In this document: in pieces, positions 50,698 to 61,072 of the stretch
How positions within the stretch are numbered: the first letter of the stretch is position 1
How the letters are laid out: each line of letters opens with the position of its first letter
Origin: NAT127 sp034717695
Lineage (GTDB): Bacteria; Pseudomonadota; Gammaproteobacteria; Pseudomonadales; Porticoccaceae
DNA: 64,000 nucleotides
NCBI GenBank assembly: GCA_034717695.1
Contig: JAYELS010000068.1
Coordinates: 1 to 64,000 of the forward strand
Reading direction: 5' to 3'
The notes under the pieces: generated by a model
What the model saw: the letters and a program-made list of their open reading frames with translations, nothing else
Told to the model about the DNA's origin: nothing
Database searches by the model: none
Program-made: the position numbers and the translations under genes

Positions 50698-51939
50698 ATG
50701 CCCCCGCAACTGCAAAGCGCCCTCGGCTTCGTCCTGCTCCTGCTGCTGTGCTGGCTGAGCGGCCAGCGCCGCCGACCTCCGGCGCGGGTGGTGATTGGCG
50801 GCGTCGTCCTGCAAGTGCTTGTCGCCCTGCTACTGATCAAATTGCCCGAGGCCCAGGGTCTCTTCGCGCTGCTCAACAACCTGATGCTGGCCCTGGAGGA
50901 GTCCACCCGCGCCGGCACCAGCCTGGTGTTTGGCTACCTCGGCGGCGGCGATACTCCCTTTGACCCCAGCCGCCCCGAGCACGGCTACATCCTCGCCTTT
51001 CGCGGCCTGCCCCTGGTGCTGGTGATGAGCGCTCTGTCGGCACTGTTGTTTTACTGGCGCATCCTGCCGGTGGTGGTGCGGGGGTTTTCCTGGCTGCTCA
51101 GCCGCAGCCTCGGCATCGGCGGGCCCCTCGGGGTCGGCGCCACCGCCAATGTCTTTCTCGGCATGGTGGAGGCGCCGCTGTTGATCCGGCCCTACCTGCT
51201 GTCCCTGCACCGGGGCGAACTGTTCGCGGTGATGGTGTGCGGCATGGCCACGGTGGCGAGCACGGTGCTGGTGCTCTACGCCACCATCCTCGCCCCGGTG
51301 ATCCCCGGGGCCCTCGGCCACCTGCTCACCGCGTCGCTGATCTCCGCCCCGGCGGCCCTGACCCTGGCGGCCCTGTTCCACCCCTGGCCGCCCTCGTCCA
51401 GGGCTCTGCCCGACCTGCCCCGGGAGGGATCGAGCGCCATGGACGCGGTGACCACCGGCACCACCCGGGGTCTGGCCCTGCTGCTCAATATCATCGCCAT
51501 GCTGGTGGTGCTGGTCGCCCTGGTGCACCTCGCCAACCTGCTGCTCCAGCTGTTGCCCGAGGTGGCGGGTGCCGCCATTTCACTGCAGCGTGTCCTCGGC
51601 TGGCTGTTCACCCCCCTGGCGTGGCTGATGGGCATCCCCTGGCAGGAGGCCCACAGCGCCGGCCAGCTGCTCGGCACCAAGGTGGTGTTGAACGAGCTGG
51701 TGGCCTACCTCGACCTCGCCGCCCTGGACCCGGCCGCCCTCAACGAGCGCAGCCGCATCATCCTCAGCTACGGTCTGTGCGGCTTCGCCAATCTCGGCAG
51801 CCTCGGCATCATGATCGGCGGCCTCGGCACCCTGGTGCCGGAGCGCCGCGGGGAAATCATCGCCCTCGGCCTGCCCTCCATCTGGGTGGGGTTGCTGGCG
51901 ACACTGGCCACCGGTGCGGTGGTGGGTGTACTGATTTGA
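50698..51939 (+). CDS. NupC/CNT-family nucleoside transporter
   Basis: 413-aa inner-membrane protein with about ten helices. GVGATANVFLGMVEAPLLIRPY and YGLCGFANLGSLGIMIGG are the two family signatures (the E-A-P-L region and the F-A-N-x-x-S-x-G-I region) of concentrative nucleoside transporters. It should import nucleosides with protons or sodium. The ATG at 50698 is preferred; the longer frame runs into the riboswitch region on the other strand. Divergent from btuB, so its promoter overlaps the riboswitch promoter area. Confidence 0.88.
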   Translation: MPPQLQSALGFVLLLLLCWLSGQRRRPPARVVIGGVVLQVLVALLLIKLPEAQGLFALLNNLMLALEESTRAGTSLVFGYLGGGDTPFDPSRPEHGYILAFRGLPLVLVMSALSALLFYWRILPVVVRGFSWLLSRSLGIGGPLGVGATANVFLGMVEAPLLIRPYLLSLHRGELFAVMVCGMATVASTVLVLYATILAPVIPGALGHLLTASLISAPAALTLAALFHPWPPSSRALPDLPREGSSAMDAVTTGTTRGLALLLNIIAMLVVLVALVHLANLLLQLLPEVAGAAISLQRVLGWLFTPLAWLMGIPWQEAHSAGQLLGTKVVLNELVAYLDLAALDPAALNERSRIILSYGLCGFANLGSLGIMIGGLGTLVPERRGEIIALGLPSIWVGLLATLATGAVVGVLI

Positions 51940-52062
51940 TGGTCTCGCCAGACCGCCCCCAGGGCCCGGCGCTGATGGTTGGGTTGGGATATTTGCCTTG
52001 CACGGTCGTGGCTGTTGGCCTTGAACCGAGCGCCATGTTTGACGGAGGGCTTTTGCAATGAC

Positions 52063-52345
52063 GTGGAGGCGCGGCCGCTATCCGCCGCGTGTGCCAGGGG
52101 CGGCGGGTTTGCGGCCGATGACGCCTTCGGCTTTTCGGCCCTACGGGTTGGGCTGTTGTAGGGTGGAATCCCCCTCCGGGGGACATGGAGGCGCGGCCGC
52201 TATCCGCCGCGTGTGCCAGGGTCGGTGAGTTTGCGGCCGATGACGCCTTCGGCTTTTCGGCCCTACGGGTTGGGCTGTTGTAGGGTGGAATCCCCCTCCG
52301 GGGGACGTGGAGGCGCAGCCGTTATCCGTCGATGGGTGCCGGGGA
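52063..52345. repeat. Tandem 122-bp intergenic repeat (two full copies and a partial third)
   Basis: Units begin at 52063, 52185 and 52307 (period 122). Each holds GCGGCCGATGACGCCTTCGG, GGGTTGGGCTGTTGTAGGGT, a short AATCCCCCTCCGGGGGA hairpin and GGAGGCG-GCCG. The GTAGGGTGGA core resembles a dispersed intergenic repeat common in gammaproteobacteria. Together with the short flanks it fills the 437-bp gap between the CNT gene and ohrR; nothing else is visible there. Confidence 0.85.
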
Positions 52346-52376
52346 CGGCGGTACCTTGCCCGGCGCCTTCCCGGTC

Positions 52377-52853
52377 TCAATCCTTGATAAGGGCAAGTAG
52401 TTTGCGAAGCTCGGTGTGCAGCAGTGCCAGTTTTTCCTCGGGGAGGTTGTAATCACAGGTCAGTTGCTCGGGGATCTTCGCGGCGCTGTCCCTCAAGCCA
52501 AGGCCCTTCTCCGTCAATTTGATTCTCAGTTCCCGCTCGTCCCTGGCGCCGCGATGCCGTTGCACCAGCCCCGTCGCCTCCAGGCGCTTGAGCAGGGGGG
52601 TGAGGGTGCCGGAGTCCAGCAGCAGCCGTTCCCCGAGGAATTTCAGGGTGATGCCCTCGAAGTTCTCGGGCGGTGCGTCGCCCTGGGACTCCCACAGCAC
52701 CAGCATCACCAGGTATTGGGGGTAGGTGATGCCCAGGGCGTCCAGCAGCGGGCGGTATCGGGCGGTAATCCGGCGGGACAGGGCGTGGAGGGCAAAGCAC
52801 AACTGGTTGTCGAGCTTGAGGTTATCCCCCGCGGGCGTGGGTGACTTGGCCAC
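52377..52853 (-). CDS. ohrR: Peroxide-sensing MarR-family repressor, OhrR type
   Basis: 158 aa. The N-terminal LDNQLCFALHALSRRI has the redox Cys (about residue 19) at the OhrR position, and YPQYLVMLVLWE, DSGTLTPLLKRLE and RDERELRIKLT are the MarR/OhrR DNA-binding segments. Organic hydroperoxide oxidises the Cys and releases DNA. It starts 4 bases after the glutathione peroxidase stop, so it would control that gene and itself from the dyad at 53403-53411. No ohr gene is in the window. Confidence 0.9.
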   Translation of the reverse strand: MAKSPTPAGDNLKLDNQLCFALHALSRRITARYRPLLDALGITYPQYLVMLVLWESQGDAPPENFEGITLKFLGERLLLDSGTLTPLLKRLEATGLVQRHRGARDERELRIKLTEKGLGLRDSAAKIPEQLTCDYNLPEEKLALLHTELRKLLALIKD

Positions 52854-52857
52854 AACC

Positions 52858-53343
52858 CTAGCCCAGCAGCCTGTCGATGTCGGCGGCGAGGTCCTCGGGC
52901 TTGTCCCTGGGGGCGTAGCGGGCCACCACCTTGCCGTTTCGGTCCACCAGGAACTTGGTGAAGTTCCACTTGATGGCCCGGGTGCCGAGGATCCCCGGGG
53001 CCTCGGCCTTGAGGTACTTGAAGAGGGGATGGGCGTCGTCGCCGTTGACCTCGAGCTTGGCGAAGAGGGGAAAACTGACCCCGTAATTGAGCTCGCAGAA
53101 CTGGCTGATTTCGTCGTTGCTCCCCGGGTCCTGCTTGCCGAACTGGTTGCAGGGGAAGCCGAGGATACGCAGGCCCCTGTCCTGGTATTGCCGGTGCAGG
53201 GCCTCGAGACCCTGGAATTGGGGGGTAAAGCCGCATTTGCTGGCGGTGTTGACGATCAGCAGCACCTTGCCCCGGTAGCCGGCCAGGGGCACGTCCCGGC
53301 CCTGCATGTCGACGGCGGTAAAGTCATAAAGGCTGTTTGCCAT
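52858..53343 (-). CDS. Glutathione peroxidase (Cys type), OhrR-linked
   Basis: 161 aa. Peroxidatic Cys in NTASKCGFTPQFQGLEAL, then FPCNQFGKQ and IKWNFTKFLVDRNG complete the active site. Same family as 27639-28115 but with clearly different sequence. First gene of a two-gene operon with ohrR; likely induced by organic peroxides in place of an Ohr protein. Confidence 0.92.
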   Translation of the reverse strand: MANSLYDFTAVDMQGRDVPLAGYRGKVLLIVNTASKCGFTPQFQGLEALHRQYQDRGLRILGFPCNQFGKQDPGSNDEISQFCELNYGVSFPLFAKLEVNGDDAHPLFKYLKAEAPGILGTRAIKWNFTKFLVDRNGKVVARYAPRDKPEDLAADIDRLLG

Positions 53344-53402
53344 GGTGTCCTCGGTGGATGGCGTGGGTGTGGTGGACTTTAGGGGCTAAATGAGTTGTAA
53401 GC

Positions 53403-53411
53403 AATTCAATT
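53403..53411. promoter_or_regulatory. Candidate OhrR operator core
   Basis: AATT-C-AATT dyad in an AT-rich stretch, about 60 bp upstream of the peroxidase start. It resembles the AATTNAATT core of OhrR sites such as TACAATT-AATTGTA. Outer bases match poorly, so this is tentative. Confidence 0.35.
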
Positions 53412-53495
53412 TTGCACAATATGATTGCGAGGAGTGCCAGGGCAGGATCCGGTCCTTCCCGCTCACCGCGGTGTGACGGCGCGGTGGTGGTCGGT

Positions 53496-53596
53496 GGCCG
53501 ATGACGCCTGCGGCTTTCGGCCCTAGGGACGTGCGGTTGTGGGGCGGAATCCCCCTCCGGGGGACGTGGAAGGGCAGCCGTCATCCGTCGCGACAT
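53496..53596. repeat. Dispersed copy of the 122-bp intergenic repeat
   Basis: Contains GGCCGATGACGCCTGCGGC, GGGGCGGAATCCCCCTCCGG and the GGGACGTGGAAGGGCAGCC end. A diverged single copy in the 434-bp gap between the peroxidase and hemerythrin genes. The rest of that gap holds the AT-rich OhrR/gpx promoter and a leader for hemerythrin. Confidence 0.8.
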
Positions 53597-53777
53597 GCAT
53601 CGTCGCGGAGTTTGTCGAGGCGTGCAAACAGTCCTGGTGGTTGGGCCATTACCAGTGCCGATCAAGCTGTATCTGGTCCTTTGCAGACGCGCTGTCGGGT
53701 TCCGCAACGTTGCGGTGTTTGATGTATCCTCCGCGTTCAGTCAGGCAACCAATCCCTATTCCTGGAGCGCATCTGCC

Positions 53778-54374
53778 ATGTTCGAGTGGAGCAAAAAATA
53801 CAACATCGGCGTTCAGATCGTCGACGATGAACACAAGCATTTGTTCGATGTGATCGCCGAGATCAGCCAGGATCTGATGGCTGGCAGGAAAAGCAGTGAC
53901 GAGCTGGATGCCGCGCTCGACGATCTGCTCGACTACGCGAAGCATCATTTCGTCCACGAGGAGGCGTTGATGGCGGAAAAGCGGGTGGACTCGAGGCATG
54001 TCAAGCGCCAGCAGATGGAGCACAAATCGTTTTTCTATGACATCAGCAAGCTTCGCAAACGATCCACGGACGATCAGATCGAGGACCGTTATGAACGCCT
54101 GATTCAGTTCGTCACCGCTTGGCTGGTGTTTCATACCCTCCGGACTGATCAGCAGCTGGGAATGCAGTTGCGGGAAATCAGCCAGGGGCGCGATCCGGCG
54201 GAGGCGTACCACCTCGCCCTTGGCAGCGAGATGAGCGCTTTGCTGTACAGGCCCATCGTGGAGGCACTTATCCACCTGTGGTCGGATGCGTCCAACCGCG
54301 CGGCACACCTTGAGGCGGTGGTCGAGGAGTTGAGCAAGGGGCTGAAGGATCGAGCTCCGCCAGTGTATGGGTGA
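53778..54374 (+). CDS. Bacteriohemerythrin-domain protein
   Basis: 198 aa. Oxygen-binding non-heme di-iron protein. Ligand pattern intact: His in DDEHKHLFD, HHFVHEE (HxxxE), HVKRQQMEHK (HxxxH) and FHTLRTD (HxxxxD). A C-terminal helical extension of about 55 residues follows the domain. A GGAG site lies upstream of the ATG at 53778; longer frames start in repeat DNA. Possible roles are oxygen sensing, storage or delivery; nothing adjacent decides. Confidence 0.88.
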   Translation: MFEWSKKYNIGVQIVDDEHKHLFDVIAEISQDLMAGRKSSDELDAALDDLLDYAKHHFVHEEALMAEKRVDSRHVKRQQMEHKSFFYDISKLRKRSTDDQIEDRYERLIQFVTAWLVFHTLRTDQQLGMQLREISQGRDPAEAYHLALGSEMSALLYRPIVEALIHLWSDASNRAAHLEAVVEELSKGLKDRAPPVYG

Positions 54375-54426
54375 GATGCGTGACGGTCCGATGCACCCCC
54401 CGGCGCATATAGGTCGGTGAGGGGGC

Positions 54427-54520
54427 TTGCGGCCGATGACGCCTTCGGCTTTTCGGCCCTACGGGTTGGGCGGTTGTAGGGCGGAATCCCCCTTCAGGGG
54501 GACGTGGAGGGGTGGCCGGT
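54427..54520. repeat. Dispersed copy of the 122-bp intergenic repeat
   Basis: Nearly identical to the tandem units at 52110-52200: GCGGCCGATGACGCCTTCGG, GTTGGGCGGTTGTAGGGCGG and a CCCCCTTCAGGGGG hairpin. It lies just downstream of both the hemerythrin gene and the convergent purD stop, where it may act as a shared transcript end. Confidence 0.85.
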
Positions 54521-54529
54521 GTCGGGGGG

Positions 54530-55837
54530 TTACTCGTCCTGCTGGGCCTGTTGCTGTTCCCGGGCCACGGCGCGGTAGCCGATGTCCCGGCGGTGGAACA
54601 TGTCCTTCCAGCTGATTTCACTGGCGAGGTGGTAGGCCCGCTGCTGGGCGTCGCCGACGCTGTCGCCGAGGCCCACCACGCACAGCACGCGGCCGCCGTT
54701 GGTGACCACATGTCCGTCGCCATCGAGGCGGGTGCCGGCGTGGAATACCTTGGCGCCTTCCGGGTCGGTGTCGGGCAGGCCGTTGATGATGTCCCCCTTG
54801 CGGTAGTCGCCGGGGTAGCCGCCGGCGGCCAGGACCACGCCCACCGAGGCGCGGGCATCCCATTCGGCGCTGGCGGCGTCGAGCTTGCCGTCGAGGGCGG
54901 CGAGGCACAGGGCGACGATGTCCGATTGCAGGCGCATCATGATGGGCTGGGTTTCCGGATCGCCGAACCGGCAGTTGTACTCGATCACCTTGGGGGTGCC
55001 GTCCGGCATCACCATGAGGCCAGCGTAGAGAAAGCCGGTGTAGCGGTTGCCCTCGGCGGCCATGCCCCGCACCGTGGGCAGGATTACCTCGTGCATCGCC
55101 CTTGCGTGCACGGCGGGGGTGACCACTGGGGCCGGGGAGTAGGCCCCCATGCCCCCGGTGTTGGGGCCGGTGTCACCGTCCCCCACCCGCTTGTGGTCCT
55201 GACTGGTGGCCATGGGCAGCACCTGCTCCCCGTCCACCATGACGATGAAGCTGGCCTCCTCGCCGTCGAGGAATTCCTCGATCACCACCCGGCTGCCCGC
55301 CTCGCCAAAGGCGTTGCCGGCCAGCATGTCCCGCACCGCGGCCTCGGCCTCCTCCAGGGTCATGGCGACGATCACCCCCTTGCCGGCGGCCAGGCCATCG
55401 GCCTTGACGACGATGGGGGCGCCCTTGTCCCGCAGGTAGGCGAGAGCCGGTTCAACCTCGGTAAAGTTCCTGTATTCCGCCGTGGGGATGTTGTGGCGGG
55501 CGAGAAAATCCTTGGTGAAGGCCTTGGAGCCCTCCAGCTGGGCCGCGCCCTTGCGGGGGCCGAAGATGGCGAGGCCCTGCTCCTCGAAGTAATCCACCAC
55601 CCCGTCCACCAGGGGCTGCTCGGGGCCGACGATGGTGAGGCCCACGTTGTTGAGCTTGACGAAGCTGGCGAGGGCCTCGAAATCGGCGATGTCGATGGCG
55701 ACGTTCTCGACGCCGGGCTCCCGGGCGGTACCGCCGTTACCGGGGGCGACGAAGACGGTGTCCGCCAGGGGGCTTTGCGCCGCTTTCCAGGCCAGGGCGT
55801 GTTCGCGGCCGCCGCTTCCGAGGATGAGGATGTTCAT
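54530..55837 (-). CDS. purD: Phosphoribosylamine--glycine ligase
   Basis: 435 aa, ATP-grasp enzyme of purine synthesis (GAR synthetase). Opening MNILILGSGGREHALAWK, GPEQPLVDG and the ATP-grasp KADGLAAGKGV are conserved; full length. Downstream of purH in the same direction but separated by an inverted-repeat element. Confidence 0.95.
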   Translation of the reverse strand: MNILILGSGGREHALAWKAAQSPLADTVFVAPGNGGTAREPGVENVAIDIADFEALASFVKLNNVGLTIVGPEQPLVDGVVDYFEEQGLAIFGPRKGAAQLEGSKAFTKDFLARHNIPTAEYRNFTEVEPALAYLRDKGAPIVVKADGLAAGKGVIVAMTLEEAEAAVRDMLAGNAFGEAGSRVVIEEFLDGEEASFIVMVDGEQVLPMATSQDHKRVGDGDTGPNTGGMGAYSPAPVVTPAVHARAMHEVILPTVRGMAAEGNRYTGFLYAGLMVMPDGTPKVIEYNCRFGDPETQPIMMRLQSDIVALCLAALDGKLDAASAEWDARASVGVVLAAGGYPGDYRKGDIINGLPDTDPEGAKVFHAGTRLDGDGHVVTNGGRVLCVVGLGDSVGDAQQRAYHLASEISWKDMFHRRDIGYRAVAREQQQAQQDE

Positions 55838-55885
55838 GGTTAGCGCCTTTGGTTGTAGTGGCAGGCTGGAGGCTTCGTTGGGGAA

Positions 55886-56039
55886 GGTCTGACGTCGGAC
55901 GCTTGACGTCTGACGCTAGGAAGCCTGTGCCAGTCGACTATTTTTAAGAGACATTAGCTGGTGCAATCGTTTGGGAAGTGTTGACAAGCTGGCCTCGCTC
56001 CGTAACGAGCGTCAGACGTCAAGCGTCCGACGTCAGACC
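55886..56039. mobile_element. 154-bp element with perfect 32-bp inverted repeats between purH and purD
   Basis: Left arm 55886-55917, right arm 56008-56039, exact inverted copies, 90 bp apart. Each arm is a string of heptamers (TGACGTC, GGACGCT, TGACGTC, TGACGCT) after GGTC. The interior has no ORF. It fills most of the 210-bp purH-purD gap and would make a very long transcript hairpin. Related to the element in the cobU-cobT gap. It looks like a non-autonomous MITE- or REP-type element. Confidence 0.8.
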
Positions 56040-56047
56040 CCCGGCAC

Positions 56048-57628
<1,581 letters not shown>

Positions 57629-57650
57629 GGGCGGTCTCTTGGTTCGAGGT

Positions 57651-57950
57651 TTAAAGCAGGTTGTATTGCTTGAGCTTCTTGCGCAGGGTGCCGCGATTGA
57701 GGCCGAGCATCTCGGCGGCGCGGCTCTGGTTGCGCTGGGTGTAGGCCATCACCGCTTCCAGCAGGGGGGATTCCACCTGTTCCAGCACCATCTGGTAGAG
57801 GTCGGTGGTGGGCTGGCCGTCGAGCTGGGTGAAGTAGTCGCTCATGGCGGATTCCACGTGGTCCCTGAGGGACTGGTGGCGGACTTGCGACGGCGGCTCC
57901 GGGGCAATGTCGTTCTCGCTGTGGAGGGTGAAACGGTTGGCGGCATTCAT
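57651..57950 (-). CDS. fis: Nucleoid-associated regulator Fis
   Basis: 99 aa. C-terminal HTH QSRAAEMLGLNRGTLRKKLK is the Fis signature; the N-terminal beta-hairpin region is present. Its ATG overlaps the dusB stop (ATGA), the usual dusB-fis coupling. Confidence 0.95.
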   Translation of the reverse strand: MNAANRFTLHSENDIAPEPPSQVRHQSLRDHVESAMSDYFTQLDGQPTTDLYQMVLEQVESPLLEAVMAYTQRNQSRAAEMLGLNRGTLRKKLKQYNLL

Positions 57951-58948
57951 GCTGCTCTGTCCTGGCGTTGTTCTGTGTTGGCAAAGGGGGTGTCGAAAAA
58001 GCGGTCGAGGGCGGCCAGCTGGCTGTCGCCTCCCTCGAGGCCGTTGAAGTGGCGGCGGAAGTCACTGCTCCCCGGCAGGGTTTCGAGATACCAGCCGGCG
58101 TGCTTGCGGGCGATGCGCGGGCCCATCACCGGCCCGTAAAAGCGGTGCAGCTCGATGAGGTGATCCCGCAGGGTGGCGCGCACCTCCTGCCGGGTCGGCG
58201 GCGGCAACAGGGCGCCGGTGGCCAGGTAGTGGTTGATCTCGCGGAAGATCCAGGGGCTGCCCTGGGCGGCGCGGCCGATCATTACCGCCGCCGCGCCGGT
58301 GTGATCCAGCACCCGGCGGGCCTCGGCGGGGCTGGTGATGTCGCCGTTGGCGAACACCGGTATGGCCACGGACCGGGCCACGGCGGCGATGGTGTCGTAC
58401 TCGGCCTGGCCCGCGAACTTGCAGGCCCGGGTGCGGCCGTGGATGGCGAGGGCCTGGATGCCGGCGTCCTCGGCGATGCGGGCGATGGCGAGGGCGTTGC
58501 GGTTGTCCGGGTTCCAGCCGGTGCGGATCTTGAGGGTCACCGGCACCGCCACGGCGGCCACCACGGCGGCGAGGATCTCCGCCACCAGCCCCTCGTCCTG
58601 CAACAGGGCGGAGCCGGCGGCCTTCCTGCACACCTTCTTGGCGGGGCAACCCATGTTGATGTCGATGATCTGGGCGCCCAGTGCGACGTTCTGGCGGGCG
58701 GCGTCCGCCAGCATGGCCGGGTCGCCGCCGGCGATCTGCACCATGCGCGGCGCGGCTTCTTCAAGGTGGGGCAGGCGGTTGCGGGATTTGCGGCTGTCCC
58801 ACAGGCGGGTGTCGGCGGTCACCATCTCCGATACCGCGAGACCGGCGCCGAAGCGCCGGCACAGCTGGCGGAACGGCAGGTCCGTCACCCCGGCCATGGG
58901 CGCCAGGATAGTGCGGTTGTCGATGGTGAAATTGCCTATCCGAAACAA
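57947..58948 (-). CDS. dusB: tRNA-dihydrouridine synthase B
   Basis: 333-aa FMN enzyme that reduces uridine in the tRNA D-loop. APMAGVTDLPFRQLC, the catalytic Cys in NMGCPAKKVCRK and FANGDITSPAEA are intact. First gene of dusB-fis. Confidence 0.95.
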   Translation of the reverse strand: MFRIGNFTIDNRTILAPMAGVTDLPFRQLCRRFGAGLAVSEMVTADTRLWDSRKSRNRLPHLEEAAPRMVQIAGGDPAMLADAARQNVALGAQIIDINMGCPAKKVCRKAAGSALLQDEGLVAEILAAVVAAVAVPVTLKIRTGWNPDNRNALAIARIAEDAGIQALAIHGRTRACKFAGQAEYDTIAAVARSVAIPVFANGDITSPAEARRVLDHTGAAAVMIGRAAQGSPWIFREINHYLATGALLPPPTRQEVRATLRDHLIELHRFYGPVMGPRIARKHAGWYLETLPGSSDFRRHFNGLEGGDSQLAALDRFFDTPFANTEQRQDRAA

Positions 58949-59044
58949 GGTGCTGCCTCGTTGCCGCGGGGTGCCTGGGGAAGGGGCGGTATGATACCCC
59001 GTGAGGGGGCGGGGAAAAAGGCCGCCGGCCAGATTGGCGGCGGA

Positions 59045-60139
59045 TCAGCGACCGCCGTCCACCGCCAGCAGGCTGTAGGACACCGCCGCAGGGCCCGGGT
59101 CGACGATATCCAGCTCCAGCCGCACCGGCTGGCGGGAGGGCAGCGACGTGGCGTTGGCGAGTTCCCCAGCCAGGTACTCCCGGGGGGCGAAGGTGCGCGC
59201 CGCCACCACCGCGCCCTGGAGGTCCTCGAAGCGCAATCGCAGATGGGGGAATGGTTGGGCAAAGGGCGCGTTGTTGACCAGCACCGCGTCGACCCGGAGC
59301 GCCCCGGGGCGCTCCGGGTGGCTTCGCACCACCAGGTCGGTGGTGGCGATGCGGCGGATGTCCGCGCGGGGCCCGATGACACAGCCGGTCAGCCGACAGA
59401 GGGGTTCCAGCGCGGGCCGCAGGCGCGGGTCCTGGCCGAGGCTGGCGGCATTGAAGTGGCCGTACTGAACGGGGAGGGCGAGCAGCGCCAGCAGCAGGGC
59501 CAGGTACCAGAGCCGGTGGGGGCGGGGGCGATCCCCGTCGGGGTCCGCGAAGGTCTCGGCGGTGAACACCGGGGTGGCGAGGTCCCGGGGCAGGATGGAC
59601 AGGGTCGAGGGCTCGGCGGGAGGCGAACCGTCGGCGGCCACCGCCGCTGCCGGGTTGTCGGCGGGTGGGGTATGCAGCGCAGTCCCTGTCGCCGGGTGTT
59701 CCGATGCCGCTCCGGCCCCGTCCCCTGCCGCCGCGGCGCCGGGCGGCTGGGGCGAGGCGGCGATTGGCGCCGGCGCACCCTGGGAGTCGTTGCGGGGCGG
59801 GGGGTTGGTGTCGCTGGGGGTAGCGTCTGTCCCATCCATGGGAACCTCCGGGGCTGTGGGTGGCGGGGGGCTGGCCGGCGACGGTGAGCCGAGCAGCCGG
59901 TCCAGCAGGCTCAGGTCGAAGTTGTCATCGATCACCAGGTCGTCGCTGTCCTCCGGGGCAGCCGGGACTATCGCCGGCGCGGCAGAGGGGGGCGCCGGCG
60001 GGCGGCTGTGCTCGTGGGCGTTGAATACCCTGAGGCAGGCGCCGCAGCGCACCAGGCCGTTGGCGGCGGCGAGCTGGGAGTCACTGACCCGGAAGGCGAG
60101 CCGGCACGCCGGGCAGGTGGTGACCATGACCTCAGCCAT
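59045..60139 (-). CDS. Zinc-ribbon and DUF3426 membrane protein
   Basis: 364 aa. N-terminal MJ0042-type zinc ribbon with C9, C12, C32 and C35 (TTCPACRLAF ... RCGACLRVF), a long Pro/Ala-rich low-complexity linker (about 55-190), one membrane helix at about 218-238 (LALLLALLALPVQYGHF) and a C-terminal DUF3426 domain. It is regularly found between prmA and dusB in this class of bacteria. The start at 60139 has GGAGG upstream; an ATG four codons later is possible. Role unknown. Confidence 0.88.
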   Translation of the reverse strand: MAEVMVTTCPACRLAFRVSDSQLAAANGLVRCGACLRVFNAHEHSRPPAPPSAAPAIVPAAPEDSDDLVIDDNFDLSLLDRLLGSPSPASPPPPTAPEVPMDGTDATPSDTNPPPRNDSQGAPAPIAASPQPPGAAAAGDGAGAASEHPATGTALHTPPADNPAAAVAADGSPPAEPSTLSILPRDLATPVFTAETFADPDGDRPRPHRLWYLALLLALLALPVQYGHFNAASLGQDPRLRPALEPLCRLTGCVIGPRADIRRIATTDLVVRSHPERPGALRVDAVLVNNAPFAQPFPHLRLRFEDLQGAVVAARTFAPREYLAGELANATSLPSRQPVRLELDIVDPGPAAVSYSLLAVDGGR

Positions 60140-60160
60140 CCGCGCCTCCGTCGCCGGCGA

Positions 60161-61057
60161 TCAGCTTCCGCTGCCGCCGGCGTCCTTGCGGGCGCCGAGC
60201 CGCACCCAGTCGTCCCGCCGGGCGATGGGCTCGAAGCGAAACCCCGGGTAGGCCGCCATCACCGCCTGCGCCTGATCGAGGGTTAGGCCCGACAGGCACA
60301 GCCGGCCCCCCAGCCGGGTGAGCTGGTCGAGGCGCGGCGCGAGGCTGATGAGGGGGCCGGCGAGGATGTTGGCCACCAGGATGTCGGCGCTGGCGTCCGG
60401 CATGTCCGCCGGCAGATGGGTGGAGAGCCGCTCCGCCCCGAGACCGTTGCGCTCGAGATTGTCCCGGGTGGCGATCAGCGCCTGGGGGTCGTTGTCCACG
60501 GCGATCACCCGGTCGGCGCCGAGCAGCAGGGCGGCGATGCCGAGAATCCCCGAGCCGCAGCCGTAGTCGATCACCGTTGTGCCGGCGAGGTCGATGCCGT
60601 CGAGCCACTCAAGGCACAGGAATGTGGTGGGGTGGGTGCCGGAGCCGAAGGCGAGGCCCGGGTCGAGGCGCAGGTTGACGGCGTCGGGATCGGGGGGCTC
60701 CCGCCAGCTGGGGCAGATCCACAGCCGCCCGCCGCACTGGATGGGCTCGAAGTGGTCCATCCAGGCCCGCTCCCAGGGCTGATCGGCGACCTCTTCCCAG
60801 TGGAGATCGGCGGCGCCGAAGCCCGGCTGCAGGGCGACAAACTGGGCGGCGATCAGCGCCCGATCGGCGGGCAGCTCGAAAAGCCCGGTGACCTTGACGG
60901 TCTCCCACAGGGGGGTCTCCCCCACCCCGGGTTCGAGGATGGGGTTGTCGGCGCTGTCCGCCAGGGTGACGGAGACGGCGCCGCAGTCGAGCAGGGCATC
61001 TTCCACCGCCTCGGTGTCGGCGCGGGGGGCGAGCAGGTGGACCTGAAGCCAGGGCAT
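60161..61057 (-). CDS. prmA: Ribosomal protein L11 methyltransferase
   Basis: 298 aa. N-terminal substrate domain then a SAM fold: VIDYGCGSGILGIAAL (motif I), VIAVDNDPQALIATRDN and the catalytic-loop VANILAGPL. Trimethylates L11. It lies 15 bases after accC, as in many gammaproteobacteria. Confidence 0.95.
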   Translation of the reverse strand: MPWLQVHLLAPRADTEAVEDALLDCGAVSVTLADSADNPILEPGVGETPLWETVKVTGLFELPADRALIAAQFVALQPGFGAADLHWEEVADQPWERAWMDHFEPIQCGGRLWICPSWREPPDPDAVNLRLDPGLAFGSGTHPTTFLCLEWLDGIDLAGTTVIDYGCGSGILGIAALLLGADRVIAVDNDPQALIATRDNLERNGLGAERLSTHLPADMPDASADILVANILAGPLISLAPRLDQLTRLGGRLCLSGLTLDQAQAVMAAYPGFRFEPIARRDDWVRLGARKDAGGSGS

Positions 61058-61072
61058 GGCGACAGCCGGGCC

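Noticed and set aside
52063..52345. CRISPR-like tandem repeat
   Set aside because: Units are 122 bp and directly adjacent, with no short repeat/unique spacer alternation and no cas genes.
57968..59887. 639-codon plus-strand open frame across dusB and the DUF3426 gene
   Set aside because: Runs across two conserved genes on the other strand and has no domain; an antisense artefact of high GC.
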